Below, one piece after another: positions 47,536-61,013 of a stretch of 64,000 nucleotides of DNA. The notes beneath the pieces are model-generated. The model saw only the letters and a list, made by a program, of their open reading frames with translations. It was not told where the DNA came from and did not search any database. Origin of the DNA: Strongylocentrotus purpuratus (lineage: Eukaryota; Echinodermata; Echinoidea; Camarodonta; Strongylocentrotidae); NCBI RefSeq assembly GCF_000002235.5, contig NW_022145594.1, forward strand, positions 16,308,501 through 16,372,500, given 5' to 3'. The position numbers and the translations under genes were made by a program. The stretch's first letter is position 1, and every line of letters begins with the position of its first letter.

Positions 47536-50063
47536 CTGATCCTTTAAAACACGTAGGATGCTGATTGATTTTAAATAGTTTTTTATTTGCATGTAGACCT
47601 ATTTATTGAATTTAAAAAAGACTTTGTTTGAATTCTGAGCCTGAGGGGGGGGGGGGTATAGCAGGAGTAGGCCTACATTCGTTTTTTCTGGTGTTATTTG
47701 TTAATGTTAATTTTACTTGATGGCGGCGATTTTTGTTTTTGTTCTCAGCTGGAGGGGGGGGGGGTGCATTGTGGTTTTAAAGGTTTTTAGTGTTTTTCCA
47801 TTACACAGTCTAGTCTATCATGACAAAATGTGGGGTGGGGGCAGTCTTGACTCACCTTTTGCTGAAAAAACATGACGAAATGAACCAAAAAATATGTTAA
47901 AAAGAATATTTTTTTCTAAATTTCGGGGGACGACCCCTCTGTATTGTTTTCCCTTTAAATAGGTCTTATAAGATGTTTATGTTGTTTAGCATTTTTGAAA
48001 CATAGCATACTCTCTCCTTACATTTTGTCAACATTTTAGGGAGGGGACGATATCCAGTGATAGGACCCCCCCCCCATCTCCTCCTGTAAAGGGAGATCTA
48101 TTCCCAAAATATTTTTCGATAAAGAGGAGAAAATAAGTGTGTGTCTAATGACGAAATAAATTTGTTTTAATGGGACAAATTGTAAAAGGGAAGAAAAAAA
48201 AAACAGTCAAGAATATTAACGTTAAATGGGCGGAGAGGGGGAATATTCGCGGTTGCATTTCCTGTCATCCTTGTGGATTCACCCATGATGATCGTTAATA
48301 TGTGATATGCAAATTGAGACCAAAATATTATAAAATTATGATATTAAAGGAAATGCATATCTGAGGTAATTACAAATCTATTTAATACTGAATCGAATAC
48401 TAATAACCTGTATTGTTTTTTTCATCGTTATGGAATGTTTGCACAATATTACCGTAATTGACCATGTTTTTTAAACGTGAATGTATAATTGTGGTATTGT
48501 TCATGACATATTATGTTTTTACACAAACAAAAGGTTATATAGGGCCTTTTCCCCTATCCCCCTACGGCCCCTACCCCCTACGGCCCCTACCCCCTCCCCC
48601 TTTTAATTTGTTTAATATGCATAAGCATCTAAATGTTGCGAACACTCCTACGATAACCAATTTTGTTCAATTTCTAACTATCATGTATATTCGAGGTCGA
48701 CATGAGGTGACTTCAGGAGGCTTTAATGCAACGCATGTAATGTAGAATGCATGTGTTTTGCCAGGTGTTTTGCGTGCTGGTTGTTATAATAGTCGTAGAC
48801 CTTTAAGTTCATTTTCATAGTCTAGAATTCCATACTCCTATATTGTTCAAAATGTTAGTCCCTGTTATAAATAGATATAAATGTGAATAGGCACCTTTTA
48901 TCACAACAGTCGTGCTCCTAGCCTTCATGTGTGTGAAATGTGTACCTTGTCAATCCATTTTGTCTCTGTAAAAACAAAAACTTAGAATACACGAACAATT
49001 TTGCGTTCGTTTGTACAGACTACATACTATTCTTTAATTCAGTCATGAGAATATAACAATTTGCAAATGAAATGGATTTATCTTAAAAAGAGATGAATTT
49101 AACAGTATTGTATCAACAATCATACAGCGTCACAATTACATAAAATAAATTTGGCTGACACCATAACGCACTGATCTATACGTTTCTCAATGTTTTTTTT
49201 TAATTTTTATTGTAGTGTCGCAAATTAAGACTACAAAGGCTCTTTATCGTAGTTGCACACCTAGGCAAGTTTGCGTTTTAATTTTAGATCTTGTATTTTC
49301 AAATTAGCTTACAATTTAAAATAAGCATGTTAATAAACATTTTCAATGTTTTGTTAAGTCTTGATTAAAAAATACTGAATGTATTAAAGATAATTACCCT
49401 TAGACACTGTAATAATTTTAGGATAATTAATACACATGCCCGTTCAGCCTAAAATCAACCGTACTCCATCAAAGACCCATAACTACAAGATATTATACTT
49501 CATAGCACTTTTGTAGTACTCTTCGAAAGATGCGTGCACTATAGGTCAACACGTAAAAATATTTTTTAAAATCCCGATTTTTGCAGGAGACGAAAGGATG
49601 AATATTTTAAACTTTCAACCTTCAATAATGATTTCCCAGAAATAGCGTCATAATACTTATCGTCGAATCAATGGGTGCTTTTCACGACTGGCCTGCCATA
49701 GGGAGGACCATCCCAGTAGACCGATAACCCATAAATGGACAGCCAACGATAATGACAAAGCTATGAATTACACGAGGGGAGATAGGAAAATGTCGGTCTC
49801 GTGGGTTGCCAGTCTAACGAACCTTAAAAAAATACTGTTGTCTGGTCAAAGAGCTCGGCAACCGCAATTGACCTTAGTGCTTGCCGGTTTCGTGAGCTGC
49901 ATCCGTGTAAAAGAATGATTTTGAAGCGTTATAAAAGTTGATATTGTTATTTTATCACAAACTATTTTACAGAAAATATTAAGGGATATAATAGGGATAG
50001 GGAGGGGAAGAAGGAGGAGGGAGGGGAAGGCAATGTGAAAAGAACATTATACAACCCCCTCCC
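47536..50063. other. No recognised gene
   Basis: AT-rich with several G or C homopolymer runs (47645, 47755, 48067). A short frame from 48458 with a hydrophobic start and a proline-rich middle lies over a CCCCTACGG simple repeat and is not supported as a gene. Confidence 0.4.
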
Positions 50064-50222
50064 CAGGCGCGTACGCAGGGGGGGGGGGGGTGTTTTGGGG
50101 GTTAACCCCCCCCCCCCTTGGCATTTTTTTTTATGTGTGTATTTTTAAAGAAACCCCCCTGGAAACCCCCTTTGATTTGTTTACCCCCCCCCCCCTTGAA
50201 AAAAATCCTGCCTACGCCCCTG
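50064..50222. mobile_element. hAT-type MITE, 159 bp
   Basis: The left end CAGGCGCGTACGCAGG is paired with the right end CCTGCCTACGCCCCTG. The flanking 8-mers CCCCTCCC and CCCTTCCC differ by one base, consistent with an old 8-bp duplication. G and C runs fill the interior. Confidence 0.65.
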
Positions 50223-52159
50223 CCCTTCCCACACCCCTACATGCCCTATTCATTCTATTACTTACTACTTTTGTGACACATGCCCCCCCCCCCACCTTTT
50301 TCTGTTTCATGCAGACACCAATCCTTAAAAATTGGAGAGTGAAAAAACAATTTGGAGGAAGGGGGAAAGAGGAAATAACACAGTACGACCTCTCTCAAAC
50401 CTTCCTATATGCTTCCCTCGGATTTCCTTGTGCGACACTCGCCTTATACACCGCCCACTCCCTCCGAGCCCACTCCCCCTCTCCACTCCATATAGAGGCG
50501 TTAAAACGTTTTCAAAGAGGAGAGTGGTAAAGCAAGGACGAAAATACGCAAAGAAATAAAGAGAAGGGGCAATTTAATGAAAATTATATGATACGAGCCC
50601 CTCCCACACCCCGCCCGCCTTTTTCTTTCACACTTCAATTACCGAGTTATACCTATGACCGGAAACCGGAAACAATTGAGAGCGTTAGTGCAGCTGCTAG
50701 GACTCGACCGACAAAAATGGGATTCACAGTTCTATGACGGGCTCACTAGACCACGCAACTCTAAAGATGTGGTGCCCCTTTGATCTGGCACGCATATTAT
50801 TTTGGAAATACTTACTACTATTCTAGAACTACACTAACAAATGTAACAATTAATATTATTATTTATTCGGCTAAAAAAAAAAGGAAATTATTGAATACAA
50901 TTTAAATAAGAATTAAAATGAAATTCGATGCATTGCGTTGCAACAGAGAAAAAATACAAATGCAACATATTTTTTGTAATAATAATTTCTACACTACCGT
51001 ACTTTAAGCTTCGACCTAGTAAATCTCGTGTTCACGATGGACAATTAGTAAGTATCTGCAGGGGCGAACTAAGTATGGTGAGAAGGGGAATGCAATATGT
51101 TTTTCGACATTAACTTATACATTATATATTTTTGGAATCCCGCCCACTCTTCCATGCTCTTTTAATTGCGTACAATTTCCTAAAATCTTGATTCCTCTGA
51201 AAAAGGGGCTCATTTTCCTCACCAAACATAACATAACTGCAACAGAATGTGAACTAAATATGACCGAAATTAATGTTTAAAACCACGTGAAAGTATAGAA
51301 GAAAAACGAAATAAACCGCGATATAACGATTTCTCTACCTGAACTATGGAATTCACAGGACAACATCAAGGGCACCAATCCGTCCCTATTAAACCCCCAA
51401 TTGCGGATCCATAGGAGGGGAGGCGGGGATGGCTGATTCCTCCTCCCTTGCAAGAAAAACAGGTTTTAAAAAATGGTAACGTTAATTTTATCTTTAAAAA
51501 GAAAAAACTAAGACGCCCCCCCTTGAAAAAAATAGAGGGGAGGGTTGGGTGAAAAAATAGTGCTCACTACCCCCCCCCCTCCCCCTTTCGCTTAATCGCC
51601 GGCGGGCGACCAGCGACAAAAATAGGACTCATTCATTACGCCCCTCCCCCCGGATTGTCAGCGGTTAAATCGTCAAGCTCGGAATATGTTTCATGTCATT
51701 ATTTGAATTAAATGTTGTAGTTATATACAGATTTAAAAAAAAAAATTATAGGAACGTTTTTTATTTTTCATTTGTCTTTTTTTTTTGAGAGATGCATACA
51801 ATAATTATTATCCGCATAAAGAATTGAAGTAGATGCTGGCCTTCTTTTTGATGAAAAAATATCCACCCATCAAACCGACTCAAAGAAATAGTCAACTTTT
51901 TGGTTATTTTGACATGGACCTCTTTAGCTCCACAAAATTGGTTATGCACTATACATATATAAATGTTGACACTCTCATGGTATATTTACTTAATAAAATT
52001 AAGAAAGTTTTTTGAACATCAAGGATAAAAACATTGCATTATATTTTTAAAAGACTGCTATAGAAGGATACAATTTAACAAAACGAGAAAAACATTCAAA
52101 AGTGATATGGACAAGTAAATGCAATGACCATGTGGGTCAATTTTTTATTTTTTTGTGTT
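50223..52159. other. No recognised gene
   Basis: AT-rich, with C-runs at 51567 and 51640 regions. Open frames across 50.2-50.6 kb run over low-complexity sequence and show no domain. Confidence 0.4.
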
Positions 52160-52370
52160 TGGTCTCTAAATTTGAAAATTTGACATTTTTCTTCGTTGGG
52201 GGGGGGGGGGTAAGGTCACCTTTTTTAGGTCAGCCATTGGCATAATTTTTTTTTTTTTTCAATATATTTTTTTGTCTTTTTTGGTTGGGGGTTTTCCTCC
52301 AAAATACACACATAAAAAATACCAAAGGAGGGGTTCAACCCCCAACCCCCCCCCCCTGCGTACGCGCCTG
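52160..52370. mobile_element. hAT-type MITE fragment, right end
   Basis: The match to 62100-62343 includes AAATTTGAAAATTTGACATT, CACCTTTTTTAGGTCAGCCA and the terminal TGCGTACGCGCCTG. The left end is missing. Confidence 0.7.
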
Positions 52371-53030
52371 AGCAGTAGTAGAAGTAGTATATTAAAATAA
52401 GAAGTAGTAGTAGCAGTGGCGGCGCACCAGGGGGTGGGGACAGGGAGACACAGTACCCATCCATCCATCCCGCCTCCACATGTTCAAGTACCCGAAAGTG
52501 CCAATTTTTACATTGGAAAAGTGCCCCCTTCTTTTGCTTCAGATAAGAGCCCTTTTTTTCTAATAAGTGCCCGTTCCACATTCTTATAAGTGCCATTTAC
52601 CACCTCTGACCTCTAGTAAGTACCCCTTCAAATTTCATAATCGTCCCTTTTGAAATATGAGAGGTGCCCCCATTGTTTAACAAGTGCCCCTTTTACATTT
52701 TCATTAGTGCCTTTTTCATCTACCCCTTTTCAGGTGCAGGAAATGCCCCATTCCCCCTTTTCTTTTCACCATACAAATATGTGCCTCAAATTCAAATCGA
52801 CATTGTTTTTTTTTCTGTTTTTTTCTTTGATTTCCCCAAAGCTCGCTCGCTTGCATTTATAGTTTATATAATTATGTTTCTTATTAAAGGTCTTTTAAGC
52901 CTGTCATAAACACATCAGGGTTGTTTGTTTTTCTTCTTTATAAGATGTAATAATACGCATTATATACCTCATTTTAAGATTCTTTACTAATCCTGTCTTC
53001 TGATTGGTTGAAAATGCAGTCATGTTCTTA

Positions 53031-53266
53031 ACCATGCCCGCTAATTGAAATTCATAGTCATTTTTCCCGGCTCTACCGGTTTATATCCATTTTTCATAGC
53101 ACTTTTTCCATGGCTGTGAAACGTGACGTCATTTTGCTGCGATCCCCAACCATGCCCGCTAATTGAAATTCATAGTCATTTTTCCCGGCTCTACCGGTTT
53201 ATATCCATTTTTCATAGCACTTTTTCCATGGCTGTGAAACGTGACGTCATTTTGCTGCGATCCCCA
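53031..53266. repeat. Tandem duplication, 2 x 118 bp
   Basis: ACCATGCCCGCTAATTGAAA starts at 53031 and again at 53149. Both copies run to TGCTGCGATCCCCA with very few differences, so the duplication is recent. Confidence 0.95.
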
Positions 53267-53361
53267 TTTTGGTTTACGTGTTACCGTATAAGTTTCTTTT
53301 GTGCGATGAGATGGAAACCTAAATGGGTGAGTCAACATTTTCCTTTTTTTCGGTATATAAA

Positions 53362-53530
53362 ATATATATTGACTGCTTTTAATATTCGAGGCATAGTTGT
53401 TTCTATAGGGTCTCGGGAAACTCACAACCTGCTATGACCCCGCGGCGCAAGCGCCTTGGGGTCATAGCAGGTTGTGAGTTTCCCTTGACCCTATAGAAAC
53501 CACTATGCCTCTCAAAGCAGTCAATATATC
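53362..53530. repeat. Long near-perfect hairpin (foldback element)
   Basis: Two arms of roughly 75 bases pair across a loop of a few bases at CGCAAGCG near 53447. The arms contain ACTCACAACCTGCTATGACC and its complement, and ATATATTGACTGC at the outer ends. One arm lacks a few bases. It has no coding capacity and is likely a foldback MITE. Confidence 0.85.
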
Positions 53531-53699
53531 CTTACTATGACTTCACATATCTTAAAATGTTTCCTTGCTCGCAAATGAATACTCACACCATCACCCTCAA
53601 CTGCAAAGTATGATGATTAAGCAGTAACTTGGACCATGTAAAGAGAGAAAATATGGAAATCATCCCAGAGAGTGTAATCATAATGTAAGGGTTCAACCT

Positions 53700-53830
53700 A
53701 GCATGGTGGCTCAGTCGTTAGAGCGCCCGCCTCATGAACGGGAGGTCGTGGGTTCGAACCCCGGCCGATTCATACCAAAGACTTATAACTATGGGACCTT
53801 CTGCCTTCTAATAGGGTGATCACACTGCCT
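53700..53830 (+). repeat. tRNA-headed SINE (tRNA-Met-like)
   Basis: An A-box TGGCTCAGTCG, an anticodon loop CTCATGA with CAT, and a B-box GGTTCGAACCC are in tRNA order and spacing. The acceptor stem does not pair and the sequence runs into an unrelated body and a (CA)n tract, so it is a SINE head, not a tRNA gene. Confidence 0.75.
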
Positions 53831-56151
53831 GTGCACACAGTCTGTCCTATGCACACACACGCACACACAAAACAGCAGTCAGTTGGTAGAAATAGCAATT
53901 TTCGTAAATTTATTTTTAATAAAATGAACAATATTTTTAAATTTTTATTTCACATATCTTTCAAGCATACCTTTAACTACAATTCTGTGTAGTTTCATTG
54001 TTATAGGCATGTGGTAAATATTTTTCTACTTCTATTATAAAAAACAAACTTAACATCAGGGTGGACTTCGATTGAATACTAAACACCTGTGATGTATCTA
54101 AGTGGTTTACATACATTACCCTGGTCACTGAGAAAACTAGAGGATGGGACTACCTGTAGTATGAGTTAGTAATTAAAATATAGGAGAAATTGCTTTAAAA
54201 CAACTTTCTTATAGCTTTTTACATGATTTAATTCTCAGGCACATACTTAAATTATATTAAAACACAGCACCAAAATGCAGACATCACTTTTACTGGGCAA
54301 ACTATAGCCAAGCATTAGGAGCTATCTTACCAGTACTCTTTTTTAAATATGCTACTTGATGTAAAAACAAAACTACAAGAGACTTTTCATCTCTCCACCA
54401 TATTGAAATATTGGGTGATTCAATGATGCATACACTAATGAATTATTAAATTATGCAGCAAGTATTCTTAAACAGCTGTAATTTATAAACTGCTTCAAGG
54501 ATACCTCTCTTTCAATGAAATTCAATGAAATCAGAGGGTTATAACATGCAAACACAACTACTTAAAACATAAAAGGTAAAGTCCGTTATCCCCCAAAACG
54601 ATGTACAGTGTATTACAACATAGTCAATTTATAAAAATCAGTATCAGGTTAATGAAAGAGTTATTACATCATGATCATGCAATATACATTATGAAATATT
54701 AAGAAAGAAAAAAAGATTCTTGACAGATACACACCTAAGCGATCTCCCCAAATTCATCAGTTATCAGATGAAAACTCGAGAACATACGTAAAGCCGAAAA
54801 TTAAAAAAAGTGTTTAGCCCTACATCCAAATCCACTTTTACAAGTCCAAGACAAGGAGCACAATTTAATGTACGTCATTACACAAGCTGAATATGATTAC
54901 ACTTTTCTATATCAATTGCACAATTTAAATGGCATGCACTTTCTTCATGGAGGAGATCTGTGTTCTCCTCCCCTCAAATGGGGAAAAATCTGTAAAGAAA
55001 GATAAGGACATAAGACACCTGTGTCCTCTCAATGACTGGACCAATCTAATATACTGGCACTACTGTTTAATGTTCTTAAAAATCAGATCATGGGATAAGA
55101 TCGTGATTTTGAAGTATATAGTTGTTGATACATGTATGGAGTAATTACTAGAGTTACAGGATTGCATACATTATTTAGTAACTGTAATGCTCTATGTGCT
55201 CGTTTGTCTGTGCATTTACAGTACATGTACAGGTAAGCCAGAATATAAATTATTACAAATACAGTTTAATATGAACAATAATTTATACACCTTCTATAGA
55301 AGACGGTGCAAATAACCAAACAACAAGGCTGTACAATAAAGCTGGTAAAACTGATAAGCAAAAATACAAACTATCATTAACATAATTGCCTATCTAACTA
55401 TGGGTAGGTTTTGTAATCAAAGAATGTAGGCCTTAGAATAGAGTTTATATTGAATTGAAATAAAACAGATGAAAGAGGGTACAAGAATGACAAGAGGATG
55501 TATGTGTGCGAGAGACGAGTGGAGGGGTGGAGGAGAGAGATGGGGACACTAAGGGTAAAAGAAACATGAGAGAAATAGGGAAAGAACAATAACACAGAAA
55601 GAGTGATACAGTAGAGAGGGAGAGAGAGAGGAGGGAGTACCTTGTCCCATGATGTACTCTATACAACATAATTGTAATATGCGTATGTAGATTTTTACAT
55701 AGTCTGAGAAAATTCAATTAGAGGTCTGTATCAAGAAAATTTGATACCACTTTGAAATAATATCCAGGACTTTTGAAGAAGCTTCGCGTTGGGGGATGAT
55801 TTTTCGAATGAGTGGCAGATATCATTTTGACTATTTGTTGAAGGATTGAAGGTGACCTAAAGGCTTCAACATAGCTGGTGTACCTCAGGCCATAAGTAGT
55901 TTTACACGTCCTTTTTCTGAACAAGTTTGATGTACTATTTAGTCCTTCCAGAGGATCACAGGCCTACATGTGCTGCTTTTCTATGGTTGATGCAACTGGT
56001 TCACCTGAAGGAAGATTCCTCAAACACGAATGTTCTGACAGATTTTATGGTTGTGTCATAAGCAAAATTGAGCAGGTAAGGAGACAATGAAGGCCATCTG
56101 AAATAATTGATGTATGTTGACATTGTAGCGTTATCCAGGCCCAACTTTGTC
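53831..56151. other. No recognised gene; possible long 3' UTR on the minus strand
   Basis: Uniformly AT-rich without simple open frames of note. If the candidate terminal exon at 56152 is real, this would include its 3' UTR. A GA-rich tract lies at 55540-55640. Confidence 0.3.
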
Positions 56152-56242
56152 TCAGAGGTAAACCGGCATTACTTCGGGTCCAATCAGAACTTTTGTTGAT
56201 GTACCTGACACAGTGTTGGAGGTTATACCGTTGCTAGTAGCC
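56152..56242 (-). CDS. Candidate terminal coding exon, unknown product
   Basis: On the minus strand a strong pyrimidine-rich acceptor (tttcttttgtttggcag) precedes 29 codons and TGA at 56154-56152; the peptide ends GPEVMPVYL. Only one of the three frames after the acceptor is open. No domain is recognised and no upstream exon was found, and the LINE at 56317 would lie in the preceding intron. It could be chance. Confidence 0.28.
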
Positions 56243-56316
56243 CTGCCAAACAAAAGAAACAAAAGATAACAATATATTTTTTATTTAATTATAAAGAAAA
56301 TTCTAGGAAGCATGAA

Positions 56317-57525
56317 ATGATAATTTATATAGAGGATGAACACATTGATTATCTTGTTGATTGGTGTGAAATAAACGACATGAGGCCCAATCCAACGAAG
56401 TGCAAAACCATGCTGATCTCATTCTTGCGTAATGCACCGCCTGCCCCCCATTTGGAGATCAATGGTAATCAGCTTGAAGTGGTATCTTATATGAAATTAC
56501 TTGGTATAACAATCCAAGATAATCTTAAATGGGATCTACACATCAAAACCATCGTCAAAAACGCATCACGCAAACTATATGTACTGAGTAAACTGAAAAG
56601 GAACGGTGTCAACACTCGGGACTTGGTATGGATATACATGATGTACATTCGTCCGTGTCTTGAATTTGGTGTATCCGTTTGGTCATCTAGTTTAACTGTT
56701 GTCCAAGTAAACAGCATTGAGCGACTGCAGAGGAGAGCATTGGGTATTATCACTGGTACATTTCCCGACACAATGTCTTATGCTCAACTTCTGCAGTCCC
56801 TGCTGATCTCAGACCGCCACCGCCATCTCTTACCTGAAACCAGACAAACTATCTCACGACGCACTCTCCGCAACTCTCTCCAGCTCAAAACCCCCAAAAT
56901 GAGAACAGAACGTTACAGGCAGTCTCCCATTCCCCACTTCACACGAATCCTGAATTCAAATCTATAGATATTTTCACTCAATATTATGACCATATGTGAC
57001 CTAGATGTAATTAATTAATTTCTTGTCATGCCAATTAATCAGATTAAATCAGATTTCATACTACCTGTAAAATGATAGGACTATACTCTGTAAGTAAACA
57101 TAAATTGTATATTTTGAATTATCATATCTCTCGGATAATCATATATATATATATTTTTTTTTTTTAAAGAAATGTTAACTAGGTTTAAAAAAGACTACTT
57201 ATTTATTTGAAAGTGTATTACAAAATTGCATATGACATTTAGAATATGGTAACAACTTATTTTACTATTTAAAAGTTTTAATTGTACAATTAGAACATGT
57301 ATTATTTCACGATTGTTTGAAATTAGTTGTTTTTTGTTTTGTTTAGTTCATTAGAATTAGTAATTAATATTTTTAAAAAGATTGATAAAAGTATTGATTT
57401 CTTTATTCTTGTATGTATTTATAATTTGTAAACTGAATTGTATGAGTCTCCGGACTTTTTATTCAGTATGTTTTTATTTACAATAAAAGCAGACTTGAAT
57501 TTAATTGAATTGAATTGATGACTAA
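56317..57525 (+). pseudogene. 5'-truncated CR1-like LINE, RT C-terminal part and 3' tail
   Basis: An uninterrupted 216-codon frame (56317-56967) starts inside RT and shows LGITIQDNLKWDLHIK, YVLSKLKRNGV, RPCLEFGVSVWSS and IERLQRRALGII, the thumb and C-terminal region of non-LTR reverse transcriptases. A 3' non-coding part follows and ends in TTGAATTGAATTGA near 57520. This is the youngest-looking LINE copy in the window, but it lacks the catalytic domain. Confidence 0.82.
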
Positions 57526-57915
57526 AAATCATGAGGATACTTATTATCAGTGATAGTTATTATTTATAGTACATTTGTCATGGCTACGTATGGGCTTAAG
57601 CAACTTCCATATGTGAGAGAGGCAATCTCTTGTTTTCCTATGTGATCTAATTTAGACCTTTACACTTTGTAGGATTATATACATATTTTAATGAATTGCA
57701 GTATGGTGGCCTGCAATAATCTTTACCGTTATAATTTCAACAAACACAAGAAGTAAAAATAGAGCTTGATACTTTTGAAAATGATCAAACCTAAGGAAAT
57801 TTTAATGTAAAAGATGATTATGTAAGGTTCAGCCAAAAATGTTCATGTAGTCATTTTGTAGGACCGGTATGCACTTGTTGGACACAAATCCCACCAATAT
57901 ATAGACCTAGGTGTA

Positions 57916-59105
57916 CAGGGTGAGTCAGAAAAAATGTCCCTCTTTTTTAAAGTTGTATTTTTTGAAGTATCAATATTTAATTATGGGTTTCATGATATGT
58001 CTTGATAGAGTTATCCTCCCAGTACATTTAGGTACCATTTTCATTTGAATCCATTCATGCATAACTGAACATCAGACAATCTTAACAAGACTGCCATATT
58101 TCACTTGCGCCAACTTAGAGGGTGAGGAATAAAACAGTGCATTGAACAAAGACAGTCAGACAGACAGACAGACCCACATACACGCACAAACACACACGCA
58201 CGATCACAAACACGTGCCCGTGCACACACACGCACATAGGCACACACACGCACATAGGCACACACTCACACACAAATACCGCAAACGTCGGTGAATAAAA
58301 GCACCAAATTTTTTTGTATTTGTTGAGGTATTTTATTGTGGTACAACAATGAATCTGTTCCCCCAAAGTTCTCCATCCTCTGTACTCTATCCTCGACATG
58401 GCCACCATTGCTCCTGCTGCACAGTTGTGCACGGTGAAGCATTCCTTGAAAAGCTCGCCGGATCACTCATCTTGGCGTACCACGGCTGTCTCGTCCACGA
58501 TTCTCCTCTAAGCTGCTGAAGATCCTTGACTTCAAGTGCCCCCACAAGAAGAAGTCGAGAGGATTCATGTGCACTTCATGATGATGATGATGATGATGAT
58601 GATGATTAAGATTAAGATGATGACAATGCTGATGATATGATGGTGGTAGTGAATGTGTACTAAAGGGAAAGATTGTCAGGGAAATGCCACTTAAACATTC
58701 AGGGATCTTGATACAAATCAATGCTAAATCAGAAAAGGGAAAATTATCAGGCAATTTTAACCGTGTGCGTGTGTGGGTGTATGTGTGCGTGTTTGGGTGT
58801 GTGTTTGTGTGCGTGTGTGTATGCGGTCTTTGTGTGTGTCTGTGTGTTTGTGTCTGTCTGTCTGACTGTCTTTGTTCAATGCACTGTTTTATTCCTCACC
58901 CTGTAAGTTGGCGCAAGTGAAATATGGCAGTCTTGTAAAGATTGTCTGATGTTCAGTAATGCGTGAAGAGATTCAAATGAAAATGGTATCTAAATATACT
59001 GGGAGGATAACTCTATCAAGACATATCATGAAACCCATAATTAAATATTCATACTTCAAACAATACAACTTTTAAAAAGTGGGACATTTTTTCTGACTCA
59101 CCCTG
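57916..59105 (-). mobile_element. Tc1/mariner-superfamily element with about 300-bp inverted repeats
   Basis: The ends CAGGGTGAGTCAG and CTGACTCACCCTG are flanked by TA (57914-57915, 59106-59107). The inverted repeats extend through CTTGCGCCAACTT to the CA/GT runs, about 300 bp each. On the minus strand the interior keeps only the end of a transposase: NPLDFFLWGHLKSR (the last catalytic Asp region) and, after a stop, IRRAFQGMLHRAQLC with NGGHVEDRVQ. The N-terminal DNA-binding part and the first catalytic residues are gone. It is not autonomous. Confidence 0.85.
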
Positions 59106-59107
59106 TA

Positions 59108-60872
59108 GATTAATGTACAGCACAATTTAATTTCACTCCTGGATGTCTTCACTCATTGTATTTTGTTTCTTTCTATGATTAAAGTCTCTCTGGGAAAGTT
59201 TCGGGTCTCAAAGATGAATATGAAGTACAATGTACTATCTTGCGACACAGCAAAACAAGTTTAGTTACAGATCAAGTAGGCGTTAATCTTATTGAGTCTT
59301 CCTACACTCATCATCCAGATACGGATTTAGTCTATCAGCAAATGAAATCATTGCAGTGATATTTTTGATGAGCTATTGGTGGGCATTATAAGGCGTTATC
59401 TAACCAAGGAGCCCCAAAAGACAGGTGAAAGTACTACTCTGTATTTACGTTCATGTCTTATACACGTACCTGCTTGTGCAGATTGCCGTCACAATATTGA
59501 AACGAAATAACATAACCTGACAGGCTACATGTACATGTTCGCAATATGTATGTAGGATCCTATTCATGTAACAACTATGTACATTTATCTCCATAACAGG
59601 CAGAATAAACTATGGTCTCTGTCAAACGCATAGTTGAAAAGGTAATTGTGCCTGAATGATTTGGCAAAAAACACCCCAAAAACTAAAACGGGGGGGGGGG
59701 GGCAGACTCTTACAATATTATTAGTATGATTCATACTATACATGTCTAACCTAGTCAAGTATTTTCCCTTCAATTGGATGTGTACTCTCTTGATAATATT
59801 CCTTTCTCAGCCTGGATAGTATTCTATGATAGCTGGCAATATAATTGATCCTTTGAAACATTAGGTGTGATGCCCATAGCAGGAAAATCCCAATTAGAGA
59901 CATCTCTTGTACAAAGGTATCCCATTTATCCTACTAGATATAAGCTTGTAAAATTACCAAGACTCTATATATAAAAAAAAAATGCTTAATGACCATGCTT
60001 ACTTTATAAAAAAAACTGTCTTTTTGTTGAAGCAGGCGCTGGCCTCATAGTCAATCTAAGATACAGCCGCTTACATGTATGCCTACTCATACTGCTGGGT
60101 TAGCTTAATGACTGTATGCACAAATAAAGCTATGAGGTGATTTCCTACAAAAGTGTACTACAAAAGGCAAAGAATAAACTAAAAAGTAAACATTACTATT
60201 TTGCTTATGGGAGCTCGTGTTGAGTTGCAAAAGTGTTTTATTGATATTTCAATGCAGAGATGTTTATGTAAATACGTTTTTAACCAGAGCTCTTTTGGAG
60301 CTTTCCAGTGCATCGTGAACCAAGAGTTGTTGCTTGAAAGGAGCAAGTTTGCTGATTACCAAGGTGCCAAACAATTTTTAATGCAAATGCCCCATTATCC
60401 AAAAAAGAAGTGCAGTCTAGAGGTAGGCCTAGAAAGACTATGTAACATTGCATCAAACAAGCCTTTCCACCTTCTTATTATTCTAACTCGGTTAATTCTG
60501 TCATTGAAAAGTTAGCTTCGCAGTCTGAAAGTCGATACGCATTACTAATAAACATCAAAGTTGTATGGCCATACTATACAGCGACCGTCCATAAGATATG
60601 CAGGTCCTTGAGCTACCACCCCAGTAACCCATAAATACATGTACACACAATGCAACATTTAAATGTACTACTCCAAGGTTACTGAGTAACAAGAAAAATA
60701 GCTGGGCCCTGGCTGTAACACTAAGATTCGCGTTCGATTGCATATATTCTGATTGGTTAATGGTCAGTGGATTGAACAATATGTGCATGCAACAATGATC
60801 TAGACTAGGCCATTGTCATTTTGCAACTGAAGCCAAACGTATTGGTAATACAAGAAGGCCCAGAGCATTGGC
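59108..60872. other. No recognised gene
   Basis: A frame of 104 codons at 60201-60515 has no recognised domain, signal peptide or splice context. A G-run lies at 59690-59702. Confidence 0.4.
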
Positions 60873-60918
60873 CCCCCCCCCCCCCAAAAAAAAAAAAATA
60901 AATAAATAAAATAAAAAA

Positions 60919-60949
<31 letters not shown>

Positions 60950-60971
60950 ATTTAAAAAATAAATAAATAAA

Positions 60972-61010
<39 letters not shown>
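60873..61010. repeat. Low-complexity tract: C-run, (AAAT)n, (TA)n
   Basis: C and A homopolymers, then repeated AAAT/AAATA units, then a (TA)n run at about 60976-61008. Confidence 0.9.

Positions 61011-61013
<3 letters not shown>

Noticed and set aside
48458..48745. Small secreted proline-rich protein
   Set aside because: The hydrophobic start is suggestive, but the middle is a CCCCTACGG simple repeat and there is no conserved domain or splice context.
50090..50559. Open frames of 75-146 codons
   Set aside because: They begin in a hAT-type MITE with C-runs and continue through low-complexity sequence without any domain.
53700..53775. Functional tRNA-Met gene
   Set aside because: A-box, B-box and a CAT anticodon loop are present, but the acceptor stem does not pair and the sequence runs on as a SINE.
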